A DNA stretch of 64,000 bases, taken from NCBI RefSeq assembly GCF_021347895.1, contig NC_067121.1, forward strand, positions 15,201,962 to 15,265,961. The letters run 5' to 3'. Position 1 is the first letter of the stretch. Every line of letters begins with the position of its first letter. Under the pieces are notes generated by a model. That model saw nothing but the letters and a program-made list of their open reading frames with translations. It was not told where the DNA came from and did no database searches. The DNA is from Acanthochromis polyacanthus (Eukaryota; Chordata; Actinopteri; Pomacentridae). This document shows positions 1 through 9,901 of this stretch, piece after piece. Both the position numbers and the translations under genes were made by a program.

Positions 1-870
1 GGGGGTACTACGGGAGTATGGGGTACCGGACTCGTTGCTACGAGCCGTTCAGTCCCTGTACGACCAAAGTGAGAGCTGTGTCCGCACAGACACGTTTCCA
101 GTGGGTGTCTTCATGGACAGGATCTCAAGGCACAGTTGTGGTGGGGAGGGTGTCCAGTTAGGGGGCCTCAGGATCGCATCTCTGCTTTTTGCAGATGATG
201 TGGTTTTGCTAGCATGCTCAGACCGTGACCTACAGCACACACTGGAGCAGTTTGCAACCGAGTGTGAAGCGGCAGGGATGTGAATCAGCACCTCCATGTC
301 CGAGGCCATGGTTCTCTGCCGGAAACTGGGGGATTGCTCCCTCTGGGTTGGGGGGGTGGGGTTGCTTCCCCAAGCAAAGGAGTTCAAGTATCTCGGGATC
401 TTGTTCACGAGTGATGGGAAAATGGAGCGAGAGATGGACAGGCGGATTGTTGCGGCGTCAGCAGTAATGCGGGCGTTGTACCGAACCGTTGTGGTGAAGA
501 GGGAGCTGAGCCGTAAAGCGAAGCTCTCGATTTATCAGTCCATCTACGTTCCAACACTCACCTATGGTCATGAGCTTTGGGTAGTGACCGAAAGAACAAG
601 ACTGCGGATACAAGCAGCCGAAATGAGCTTCCTCCATAGGGTGGCTGGGCTCAGCCTTAGAGATAGGGTGAGGAGCTCAGACATCCGGAGGGAGCTCGGA
701 GTAGAGCCGCTGCTCCTTCCTATCGAAAGGAGCCAGTTGAGGTGGTTTGGCCATCTGATTCAGATGCCTCCAGGGAGACTTCCTTTGGAGGTTTTCCGAG
801 CACGTCCGTCTGGGAGGAGACCCCGGGGTAGACCCAGAACTCGCTGGAGGGATTATATATTTTTCTTAAT
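1..870 (+). mobile_element. LINE reverse-transcriptase fragment, 5'-truncated by window edge
   Basis: This is the C-terminal half of a non-LTR retrotransposon reverse transcriptase. The first open stretch (35-283) contains the RT palm motif FADDVVLLA at about 189-215. A TGA at 281-283 breaks the frame, and the second stretch (296-886) carries the thumb and tail: YLGILF, HELWVVTERTR, FLHRVAGLSLRDRVRSS, RWFGHLI and a basic GRRPRGRPRTRWRDYI end. That tail is shared by abundant fish LINEs; I would place it near RTE/Rex3-like elements, but the clade is uncertain. Downstream sequence switches abruptly near 870 to a MITE tail. The element is dead. Confidence 0.85.
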
Positions 871-1050
871 TTCAGGTTGTTCATAATGTTTTGTAAAAAG
901 ATAATTCTTTAAATGTAAACATTTTCAGAATAGAAAGATTTAGAATTGTGGTTGTTTATAGGTTACTATGCTCTGATTTTACTGTTGTGGTCCACTGGAG
1001 ATCAAATTGGGCTGAATGTGGCCTCTGAACTAAAATAAGTTTGACATTCC
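871..1050 (+). mobile_element. Right half of a hAT-type MITE
   Basis: This stretch matches the right half of the element at 24819-25291 in the same orientation: shared blocks include 'ttgtggt..ttataggtta', 'atcaaattgggctg' and a 'tttgaca..cctg' end. The left half is missing and the fragment abuts the LINE directly, so either the LINE inserted into the MITE or both were joined by deletion. Confidence 0.7.
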
Positions 1051-1617
1051 TGATCTAAAACCTTCTTGGGCACACCAAAAGTAAACATAATTAAGTTTTT
1101 TTTCCTGCTTCAAGTTATAATAATGAATTCTTGACTAGAGTGCATAAGTTACATCTATACACTGGTCTATGATCACTTGTGATGAGGAGCCATCATTATT
1201 CTGACATGGACTAGCCATTGCTTGCCAACATTTTTGGCTACTGTTCATATCTACAATGGGGCCACAAGTAGTAACGTAATAAAACCAAAGAAAAGCATTT
1301 CTTTCCGAGATTACTTAATTTAAGAGATTTTAATAAGTCTGAATCGGTGCAAATATCAGATAATTCACAATAAGACTGAACAATCTAATCAAATAAATGT
1401 GAATAAAACGGTTTATCATGAATACCTAATTTCTTTTAAACAAGTCAAAAAACTACTTCGGCATTGAGAACATTTCAACTGGTTTCCACAGAGACCAGCT
1501 TGTGACCCTTTGTTTCTTGGTGCATAGGAACAACAACAAAACTTGAGTTTTGATTATATTATAAAAATACTGGAAATATGTTGATGTAGACAGAAAACAA
1601 GTGAAATACTCTCTACA
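1051..1617. other. AT-rich sequence, no gene seen
   Basis: No conserved protein, RNA gene or recognisable repeat was found between the two MITE copies. If the dapk3 exon at 4622-4729 is correct, this is intronic DNA of that gene. Confidence 0.4.
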
Positions 1618-1696
1618 CACAAGCATAGGGGTGTCAAACTCATTTTAGCTCAGGGGCCACATTCAGCACAATTTGATCTCCAATGGGTCGGACCAG

Positions 1697-2282
1697 TAGC
1701 CTAGCCGCGCTAGACAACCCACGGCAACGAATTTAATTCTCTGCCAGGGTGGATCTAGTTACCCTCCATAAGGCTCGAGGCTGGATTCTCCTAAAACTGG
1801 CCGGACCAATCACCATGAAGTGTAGAGTCAGAAGGCGGGCGTAACGAAGTGACGACAGAGGCGTGACGATTCTGACAGAAACAACCGGCGCACAATAAGC
1901 AGTTATCTTTCGACTCGGCTTTGGCCACAGCCCTTAAAGATTTGAAGCTAAAATTCAACTTGAAAGATAAACAAAGGACGGCACTTAAGTGTTTCATTGA
2001 GAAGAAAGACATATTTGGACTTATGCCGACGAGCTATGGCAAATCCTTAATATACCAGTTGGCTCCGCGGCTCCGCTGGTTGGGAAGCTAATGGGACTTA
2101 GCCACACAATCCGCCGGTGCTCTCGGAACCACGTCAGCCTATTTGTTGCGTTGATGGGTTGTATACCTACCCAATTGCTGCAGAGGGATTTGATAGACAA
2201 CCTTTTAGCCCTCCTCCCTCTCTGTCGAGCTTCCCTAGACCCTTGTGCCGTCAGAAACATGGGATCTAGCATGGCTAGGCTA
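1697..2282 (+). mobile_element. Small TIR element with RecQ-like helicase fragment
   Basis: The element begins TAGCCTAGCC and ends GGCTAGGCTA, and is bracketed by perfect 9-bp direct repeats TCGGACCAG (1688-1696 and 2283-2291). Removing the element restores the surrounding MITE sequence. A plus-strand frame from about 1876 to 2092 encodes a peptide resembling the N-terminus of RecQ helicases: a Q-motif-like KDKQRTALK and then a Walker A-like PTSYGKS (2026-2046) followed by LIYQLAP. The frame then stops at 2090-2092 with no helicase core. The 9-bp duplication suggests a Mutator-like or related superfamily, but I cannot assign it. Confidence 0.65.
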
Positions 2283-2574
2283 TCGGACCAGTAAAATCAG
2301 AGCATAATAACTTATAATCACAACTCCAAAATTTTCCCTTTGTTTTAGTGCAGAAAGTACATTCTGAAAATAATCATAGTTAAAGAATTATCGTTTTAGA
2401 AAACATCATAAACAACCTGAAATCTCTTTAGAAAAAGAAGTTCAATTTCAACAACATTATTCCTCAGTATATCATTTACACATTACAACTTACAGATTAC
2501 AATTTATTTACAAAGACACAAAACATTTTGTCACAGGTATCTGGAACTGAACTATGTAGTATTTTACTTTATGT

Positions 2575-2870
2575 TCAAAATGACAAGTCAGACAAAAAAA
2601 AGCCAAAACAACAAAAACAAGAAAAATGGACAAAAACATATAAAAAATTACACGAATGACAAACGAGACAAAAAATGACAAAAGTGAGAAACAAAATGAC
2701 AAAAAATAGATAAATAACACTAGCAAGACAAAAAAAACACAAGCAAGACAAAACAAAAGACAAAACGAGAAAAATGAGAAACAAAACGACAAAAACATAA
2801 GACAAATGACAAAAGTCAGACAAAAATAAAGACAAAATATGACAAAAACGAGGCACAAAAGAAAAAAACC
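2575..2870. repeat. GACAAAA-type low-complexity tract
   Basis: The plus strand is built of irregular units such as GACAAAA, GAGAAACAAAA and GACAAAAA. It lies inside the hAT-type MITE and creates spurious long hydrophobic minus-strand frames rich in F, L, C and V, which are not genes. Confidence 0.75.
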
Positions 2871-3074
2871 CAGAACAATCTAGCATTTTATTTTATGATC
2901 AAAACAACTTGGCATGGTCTAGAAATCATTTTAAATTTACAGTTTTTACAAATTTAAAATTTGCAGTTAATGCTCTCTCTTACACTTTACAAAGTCATCC
3001 TGCGGGCTGGACTGGACCCTCTAGAGAGCCGGTTTTGGCCCGCGGGTCACATGTTTGACACCCCTGCACTAGCA

Positions 3075-4070
3075 GAATGTTTTTACTTGTTTAAGAAAAC
3101 TTTTAGGACTTAAGTTGTTTTAATTAATGATGTAGTAACAGTTAAAGTTTTGCAAGTATTTTATGATCATACTGAATTGGAACTGATCCGCTTTATTGAA
3201 ATTAAAAATTAATCAACAGATTAGCTAGAGATTAAACTGGCTGTTTGTTATTTGAGTAGAAGTAAGCTTAATAAGTGACTGAAGTTGCTGAAAGTAAAAC
3301 CATCCAAACAATACTAGATGTATTTCTTCAAATATAGATAATGGAAATCTCTGTTGTCTGTAACCATATTACAAAATAGCCACACAGCAATCAAGAGGAC
3401 ATGGTTTCAAAAAAAGGCAAACGGTATAGAAGATTATGGGCACAAACAATAAGGTCATCATGCATGTATGACAACAGCACATCCCAGTGCATGACAAAGC
3501 AGGGAATTTAATTTGCACCCATTTAAAGTCTGAATACCTTTCTCAGCAAACACACACACACAGTACCCTCTGCATTAGAGACACCACACCACAGCAGAGG
3601 GGGAAAGGCACATTGAAAAGCAATGATGTCATACTTTTGTTGCATCACTGCAACAAAAGTATGCTGCAACACTGTTTAATTGCTAGAAATGTGATGACTC
3701 ATTCACAAACTATCCAGCACAGCAAAAAAAAAAAAAAAAAAAGATATTAAATAAAATGTAATATTTTGCTAACACATTAAGTATTTTGGCCTTGTTCGGA
3801 TCTCAGATTTTGGATCGATCGCAGCTCATACCTGGCATCAAAATATCAAAATGTATATCAAATAACTGTGCGTGATCTGCACAAGTGGTCTGTTTTTAAT
3901 CTATGGAAGACTACAAGCTCTCATAATCACCACCTGTGCTCAGCTATTTCACTTAAAAAGAATTGCTGCAGAACCTGGAATGTTGCTGTAATAATTTATC
4001 TCACCAATGAAAATTAACAATCATGCTATGCACGCTCTCCAATAAAAGGACACCACATGCACAGTACCGT
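3075..4070. other. Unassigned AT-rich sequence
   Basis: This contains a short CA tract near 3550 and a poly-A run at 3724-3742. I see no coding exon or RNA gene. It is probably intron 1 of the minus-strand kinase gene. Confidence 0.4.
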
Positions 4071-4424
4071 TCAAAAATGTGGGGTCACCGAGAAAACTTC
4101 ATGTTTTCCATGAAAGCTCATACTTTTATTCATGTGCTAACATAGTTGCACAAGGGTTTTCTAACCATCAGTTAGCCTTTCAACACCATTAGCTAAAACA
4201 ATGTAGCATTAGAACACAGGAGTGATGGTTGCTGGGAATGGGCCTCTGTACCCCTATGTAGATATTCCAAAATTCAGCTGTTTCCAGCTAGAATAGTAAT
4301 TTACCACATTAACAGTTTCTTGATTGTATCTATGATTCATTTAATGTTATTTACATGGAAAAAATGCTTTTCTTTTAAAAATAAGGATATTTCTAAGTGA
4401 CCCCAAACTTTTGAAGGGTAATGC
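4071..4424. mobile_element. Tc1/mariner-type MITE
   Basis: The left end reads CAGTACCGTTCAAAA followed by GGGGTCAC. The right end carries the complement, GTGACCCCAAACTTTTGAA then GGGTA. These termini match a widespread vertebrate Tc1-related family. The roughly 350-bp interior has no open frame, so this is a non-autonomous copy. The flanking TA is not clean, so the ends are approximate. Confidence 0.7.
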
Positions 4425-4621
4425 ATGTGCTAAATGACTACTCTGTGACAAAACTACACTCGCACAACAGCACTATTAAGTGTTTTGGGTGCACTGCATT
4501 TAAAAAAACTGGGACACCCAAGACACATGTGAGGGTACAGTGCTAACAGTGCAGACTACGGCAGAGGCACTGCCCAGATGCTTTCAGATGCAATGTGCTT
4601 TGTTAAATAAGGACAACATAC

Positions 4622-4683
4622 CTGCCCAACTCCTCTCCCATCTCATAATACAATTCAACATCCTCCTGCCTGAAGCCGGCCAT
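4622..4683 (-). CDS. dapk3: Death-associated protein kinase, first coding exon (probable DAPK3/ZIPK)
   Basis: This is the first coding exon of a calmodulin-regulated-family Ser/Thr kinase. Reading from ATG at 4683, 20 codons encode MAGFRQEDVELYYEMGEELG, then two bases of a Ser codon before a GTATGT donor (4621-4616). FRQEDV..YYEMGEELG(S) is the signature N-terminus of DAPK family kinases leading into the glycine loop GSGQFA. It resembles DAPK3 more than DAPK1/2, but paralogue choice rests on 20 residues. The exon extends to 4729, where a TTTTTCATAG acceptor precedes it. Kinase exons must lie beyond the left window edge, since none is visible at 1-4600. DAPK3 acts in myosin light-chain phosphorylation, contractility and cell death (family knowledge). 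Confidence 0.75.
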
Positions 4684-5518
4684 GGTGTAGAGACTCTTAG
4701 ATGACGGGATGATGCCTTGAGATTAGCTGCTATGAAAAAGAAAATATATAAACTACACAAAGAAAGAACAGACAAGACAGAATAAAATATAATGACATAT
4801 TAGCCGTCTAGCCTGTGACAGAAGTCTGAGTTACAAGCCACGATTAAAATGTTCTCCCCACATTACGGTTCTCCTCTCAGTATCTGTCCATCTTTCCTCC
4901 TTATTTGGCTCGAGTCAACAAACTTGAGTTTTCAGTCTCTCTGCTGATGCCAGACTACTGCATTCCTGTCCTACTTACATCATCTCCTGCCCTGGAACAG
5001 CTAACTCTGATATTAAAGGGACTGGGCTTTAGCTAACCTTCCGACTAGTTTACTTTGAAAGCGTATTTCATGTGACTAAACTACAACCACACTGTAAAAA
5101 TACATTTATAATAAAAAAAATTCCAGCTTGTAACAGATCGGGAAAACGTTAACGGATGCTGAAAAGCGACTCTGCCGCTTACGTTACGAGCAGGCACCAG
5201 AGTCAATTCTCGAGGATCATCATCATCATCATCAAGCAATATGAAGAACACTGCCACATACACAAAAAGAAACTCGTGCCACAGGTGAGAGCTATTAACC
5301 TTACGGACTTTCAACAAATGGAAAAGAAGAAATTATGGAAGCGACGAAGGGAAGACAGCTAGCTTAGCTAATTGACTAGCTAAAGTTAACGCACTGTATA
5401 AACACCGGCTCTCCTTGTTTTGACAGAATCAAACGCACTAAAAATACAGTGAAATACTGACATCAAAGTAAACGCATAACCACATAAACATGAAGATTTC
5501 ACTACAGCAGATACTTAC

Positions 5519-5615
5519 AATCCGGCTGGCTACAAGTGCTGCATTCCTCTCCCTGTAGTTGTGTATAAAATGATAGACTGAGCAGCGTCAAGCTAAATGC
5601 GATATCCCCCCCTTA
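5519..5615 (-). other. dapk3: Probable 5'UTR exon of the dapk3-like gene
   Basis: On the minus strand a strong donor (GTAAGTAT, 5518-5511) follows GC-balanced sequence running back to about 5615, and the acceptor of the coding exon lies at 4734-4730. The transcription start is not marked by a TATA box. The intron between 4730 and 5518 contains a short (CAT)n tract near 5217-5235. The upper boundary is a guess. Confidence 0.5.
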
Positions 5616-7694
5616 AGCTTCCGGTCCAATATATCAGGATAAATGTCTTATGAATGTTTAAACACTCCATGCCAGATATTGCAGTTTCATTGTATTTATT
5701 TTTTCTATACATCCCTTTAGTAAAGCATTGTACGAGTTAATCTGTACAACCAAAACTGCAACAAATAACTGATTGATCAACTATTCAGTCAATAACTGAC
5801 CAGTCATCTAATCAATTATTTGTCAACTATCCAATAATTGAGAGCTATTTTGATAATTGAATTGATTTTCGTATTTTTTCTGAAAGAAAAAGTAAAAATT
5901 CTCTGAAATTAGGTTCTTCAATTTGAAAATGAATGTGTGACAGAATACTAAATATCTTTGGACAAATCAAGACATTTATCAACTTGAATTTTGAGAAACA
6001 TTGATTTTCTTCTATTGTATAGATCTAACAACTATTAGATTAATTATTAAAAAGATAAATAGATAAAATAATTATGAAAATAAGCTGTAAGCTGTAGCAT
6101 ACAACTTATGTTCTTAGACATTTAGATTTTTTCATTGATTTATTTAATCTGACAAAATAAAACAACAAAAAATTCCCCCTTAAAAGCCATTTAACAGGGA
6201 AAAAATGGAAGAAGCAGTACTGGCTAGCAACCCAGGATGAACAGACATGCATTATATGTAGCACAAAAGAGCACATTCACACATTTATACTATAAATATG
6301 GCCTCCATATCACAATCTATTTTGTGTTGAAAAAATGAAAAATTCATAATAAAATGTACATTATGGACAATCAAGAAAACAAAAAATTGCATATTGTGAA
6401 CATATACAAAATACATCTCTATAAAGACCTGTAGGACAGAGTACACAAACATACGAGGCAAAACTCAAGCACATTGTTAACACATCAGAGAAAGAAACAA
6501 ATGCAGTAGTTACTGCTACTGTAGTAGTGAATAATTGCAATTTTGCCTACTTGTAAAAACTCTCTCTCTCTCTCAAAGAAGAAGAAGAAGTAGGAGGTTT
6601 TTAGTGTTCAAAGTGGTTTTGTAATGTACACTTAAAGTGTAAGGAATAGTAAGAATGTGCAGTGATATATTACTGAATTCTGACAGAAGCAAGTTATTCA
6701 TGATCTTCTTTTCCATACAGCTACAAGTAGGCGACCGTTCTGTCACATAACCAAGAGGCTCCCTGTTTAATTTGTGATGACCTCAAGTATCCAATGCAGA
6801 CTTGTATGAATTCCTTCCTCTTTAGATGTGGCATTTATTTTCAGAATTATTGGCACTCAGTATCAGCCAGTTGTACAAAGACACAAAATTCTTTCACATT
6901 ATGCACCAGTTTTGCATTAAGTTCAAACTGAATTTCATTATTGTTAATAGTCTACTAGTTTACTTGGAGAATACAAAGATTTTTCAAACAGCAACGTAAA
7001 CTCTTATTATGAAATTCAGAATGGCCTGAGTTCCAGTGTTGTTGTTTAGCTTGATGCAGGTAAAAGTCTGACAGAAGGACGGCATATGGAATGACATCAT
7101 GCAGTGAATCAACCGGCTGCAGTACGTCAATGGAGAACAAGATCCAGCATGCAACTGCAAAGATTTCAGAGAGACCGAGACCAACCATCAAACAGAGAGT
7201 ATCCATGGATCAAATCAGGACACTTCGAACCAACCTGAGTTATAGGTTGTATCTCATACAGGATGCAGGACAATTAAAATAGATTTGTTTTGAATGCTCG
7301 TCATTTGCAAACAAAACTATGATCCCAGAGATTAAAGCACTCAAGAACATGTATATCTGGACTAAACTTGAATGAATTCTGGCTAATCGAATAGAATTAC
7401 ACAATATTTATTACCCTTCAACAATATATTTTGCTGGTTCTATTTACCAACACGTGCAGCCTACTGTCAAACAATTGACTGTGATACCTAAGATATTTGT
7501 TTACCTAATCCCCTAATTTAACTTTCGCAGTTGACTTAACTCAAACAGAAATTAATATACACAGAGGTAAACTGTTCTTAATCCAATATGTACAGTCACA
7601 ACCACATGCATTACAAGAATGTGCAGGAATACATTGGATATGTAGTTGTCTGTGGATTAGCTGATATACCTGAGTACCAGTTTCTGTTCACATA
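5616..7694. other. Intergenic AT-rich DNA between dapk3 and the transposon stack
   Basis: I find only short simple repeats, CT at 6561-6574 and GAA at 6577-6589, and scattered TA-rich stretches. A minus-strand open frame at 6955-7206 looks hydrophobic but lacks splice or homology support, so it is not called. Confidence 0.45.
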
Positions 7695-7810
7695 TACAGT
7701 CATGGAAAAAAATTATCAGACCACCCTTGTTTTCTACAATTTCTTGTTCATTATAATGCCTGGTACCCCAAAAGGTAGGCTATATTACTTGAGGAATACA
7801 ATGAACACAA

Positions 7811-8763
7811 AAAAAATGCAGCTGATTATATAATATTTTATGTCCTATTTTACATGTGTTACAGGCCTCAGCCGAGTTACTTGCTTTATTCAGAAGAAAA
7901 AGGGTGACAAGAGACGTTAGTTGTTGTTTCTCAGCAGGCAGCTCTTTGTCTTTATTAAACAGATTTTATTTTTTCCTCTTTTGTTGTCATTTATACATAA
8001 AACTGTCTGTTTCCCACAGTGATTTTATAACAAATCATATCACAATATCAAACAACGTATAAACACATATTCAAACCACCAGGACAACACAAAACACATT
8101 CCACCTGAGCCTCAAAATGCTGTCTGTCCCTGCAGACCAAAACGATCCAGCTTGAAAGTCTGGACTATCTCTCAATCCCTGTCAACGCTACATATTAGCA
8201 TACCAGTGGTTTCTACACTGTAATTGAACCTACCAATTTTAACATTCTTTTTTTATACAAACACATGTGAACTGATTAATAAAATTCATTAACACAGTAA
8301 CAAACACAACCTTAATGCTACATTAATAATAACTAAACAATCTCTACATTTCAAATAGAATCTATACATAAAAAACTGAAGCAAGGGCATATGTGTTAAG
8401 GAGCTACTGTCTGAATGCAAAAAGATATTGTACCGGCCGCCATTCTGTTAACCTCGTTTACAGGGCAGCTAACAAAGCATTAGCCGCAATCATAAACTCA
8501 TCGGATCACTGAAATGACTACTTATTTACTCCAAACCTCCTCTAAACTTCATCACACGACATAAAGGTTTGCCAAGTCCATAAATATTCTTGATTCTTGA
8601 TACTACTAACCTGTTTTAATCAGAAGAAAAGGGGAGACCGGAGACGTTAGTTGTTGTTACTCAGCAGGCCGCTCTGTGTCTTTATTAAACAGATTTTACA
8701 TTTTCCTCTTTTGTTGAGAAAAATGCAGCTGACTATATAATATTTTATGTCTTATTTTACATG
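7811..8763 (+). repeat. Nested direct repeats inside the Tc1 left arm
   Basis: Two blocks are duplicated in the order A-B-B'-A'. A (7811-7856) and A' (8717-8763) share AATGCAGCTGA.TATATAAT and following bases with about two mismatches. B (7891-7986) and B' (8621-8716) share GAGACGTTAGTTGTTGTT and TCTTTATTAAACAG with scattered mismatches. About 630 bp of non-coding sequence lies between B and B'. It may be a degraded retroelement or a rearranged tandem duplication; it has no coding capacity. Confidence 0.6.
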
Positions 8764-9006
8764 CTTAAGCTTAATTGTATTCCAGGGTATATACACACGT
8801 GGACAAAATTGTTGGTACCCCTCAGTTAAAGAAGGAAAAACCCACAATTCTCACTGAAATCACTTGAAACTCACAAAAGTAACAATAAATAAAAATTTAT
8901 TGAAAATTAAATAATCAAAATCAGCCATCACTTTTGAATTGTTGATTAACATAATTATTAAAAAAAACAAACTAATGAAATAGGGCTGGACAAAAATGAT
9001 GGTACC

Positions 9007-9861
9007 TGTGACAAAGTGGGTGAGAACTGTCATTTCACCTCACCACTTGTCCCTTAAAACATTCACATTACACAACACTAGCATCTTTTGTCTATTCTGT
9101 TTTAATTTAACCATGCCATTGTAGTATTTTGGCACTTACTATCCCGGGTTTGTTTGTGTTAATTGTTGCAGTTTACATCCATGAGTTAAAGGAAAACGTA
9201 CAGCCATTATTAGTTTCAGTTATCCTTTATTAAGTTACAGGTTAAATGTTGATGAATTGTTTGTTTCTTTGTTCATACTTACCTTGTGTGTTCCTTTGTT
9301 CTGGTTCATCGTGTGGAACTGGTGTTTGGAAGGAGGCCGGCCCACCACTTCCTGATTTTATAGTGTTGCTGATGTCAGAGTGACATCATTGGACCAGACC
9401 ATGTGGAGGGTTTTCTTTTCTTTGGATTAATGTTTCTTTTGTTTTACAAAGCATCCAGCAGCAATGTTTTAACATCTACCTGTGTAGATAATCATTTAAA
9501 CATTCATAGAGGTTGGTAGTGTCTATGGTGATGGTGTTAAGCGAGTTGTTGTCAGCTAGGTCAAACAGTAGGTCACCATGTTGTATTGTGGTAGAACCCA
9601 GGTGGATAGGTGTCAATTGAAAGCCCTAGAGAGGTGAGGTTGTGCTGCCACAATGTGAGTTTTTTTTCTGTTGTGTAGCTACAAGAATTATTTTGAAGTT
9701 AATTTTCTTTGAGAATTATTTGTATTGTTTTGTAACTTTGATTGCACAAAAATGGAGAAGCATGGCATAATAAAATCTGCACCTCTTTGTCACTCAAAGA
9801 AGTCTGCTGAGTTTGTCTGCCTACCACCTTCCTTGACCATTCTGGCCAGGCAACCTTTACA
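9007..9861 (+). repeat. 5' LTR of the gypsy element
   Basis: It starts TGTGACAAAGTGGG and ends CAACCTTTACA. Compared with the 3' LTR it differs by about ten scattered bases plus one clustered block (9629-9642) that replaces the TATA region. An AATAAA-type signal lies near 9769. The start of the internal region, AATGGTGGCAGTGGTGG, should hold the primer binding site, but I cannot name the tRNA. Confidence 0.92.
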
Positions 9862-9901
9862 AATGGTGGCAGTGGTGGTTCCAGGCCAGTAGGAGACAAC
9901 A

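Larger units (their letters stand above)
1626..3066 (-). mobile_element. hAT-type MITE with 8-bp target duplication, interrupted
   Basis: The ends are inverted copies of a C/TAGGGGTGTCAAAC terminus (left 1626-1639; right complement near 3053-3066). They are flanked by CACAAGCA (1618-1625) and CACTAGCA (3067-3074), a 7/8 match to an 8-bp target duplication as hAT transposases make. The interior agrees in antiparallel orientation with the copy at 24819-25291. It carries a second element at 1697-2282 and a GACAAAA-type low-complexity tract near 2575-2870. No transposase is present, so it would have been mobilised in trans. Confidence 0.8.

Noticed and set aside
2508..2886. Two overlapping minus-strand open frames of 103-116 codons rich in Phe, Leu and Cys
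   Set aside because: They come from the GACAAAA low-complexity tract inside a MITE; no domain and repetitive composition.
6955..7206. Minus-strand hydrophobic open frame of 83 codons upstream of dapk3
   Set aside because: It looks membrane-like, but there is no recognisable family, no convincing splice site and no neighbouring exon.
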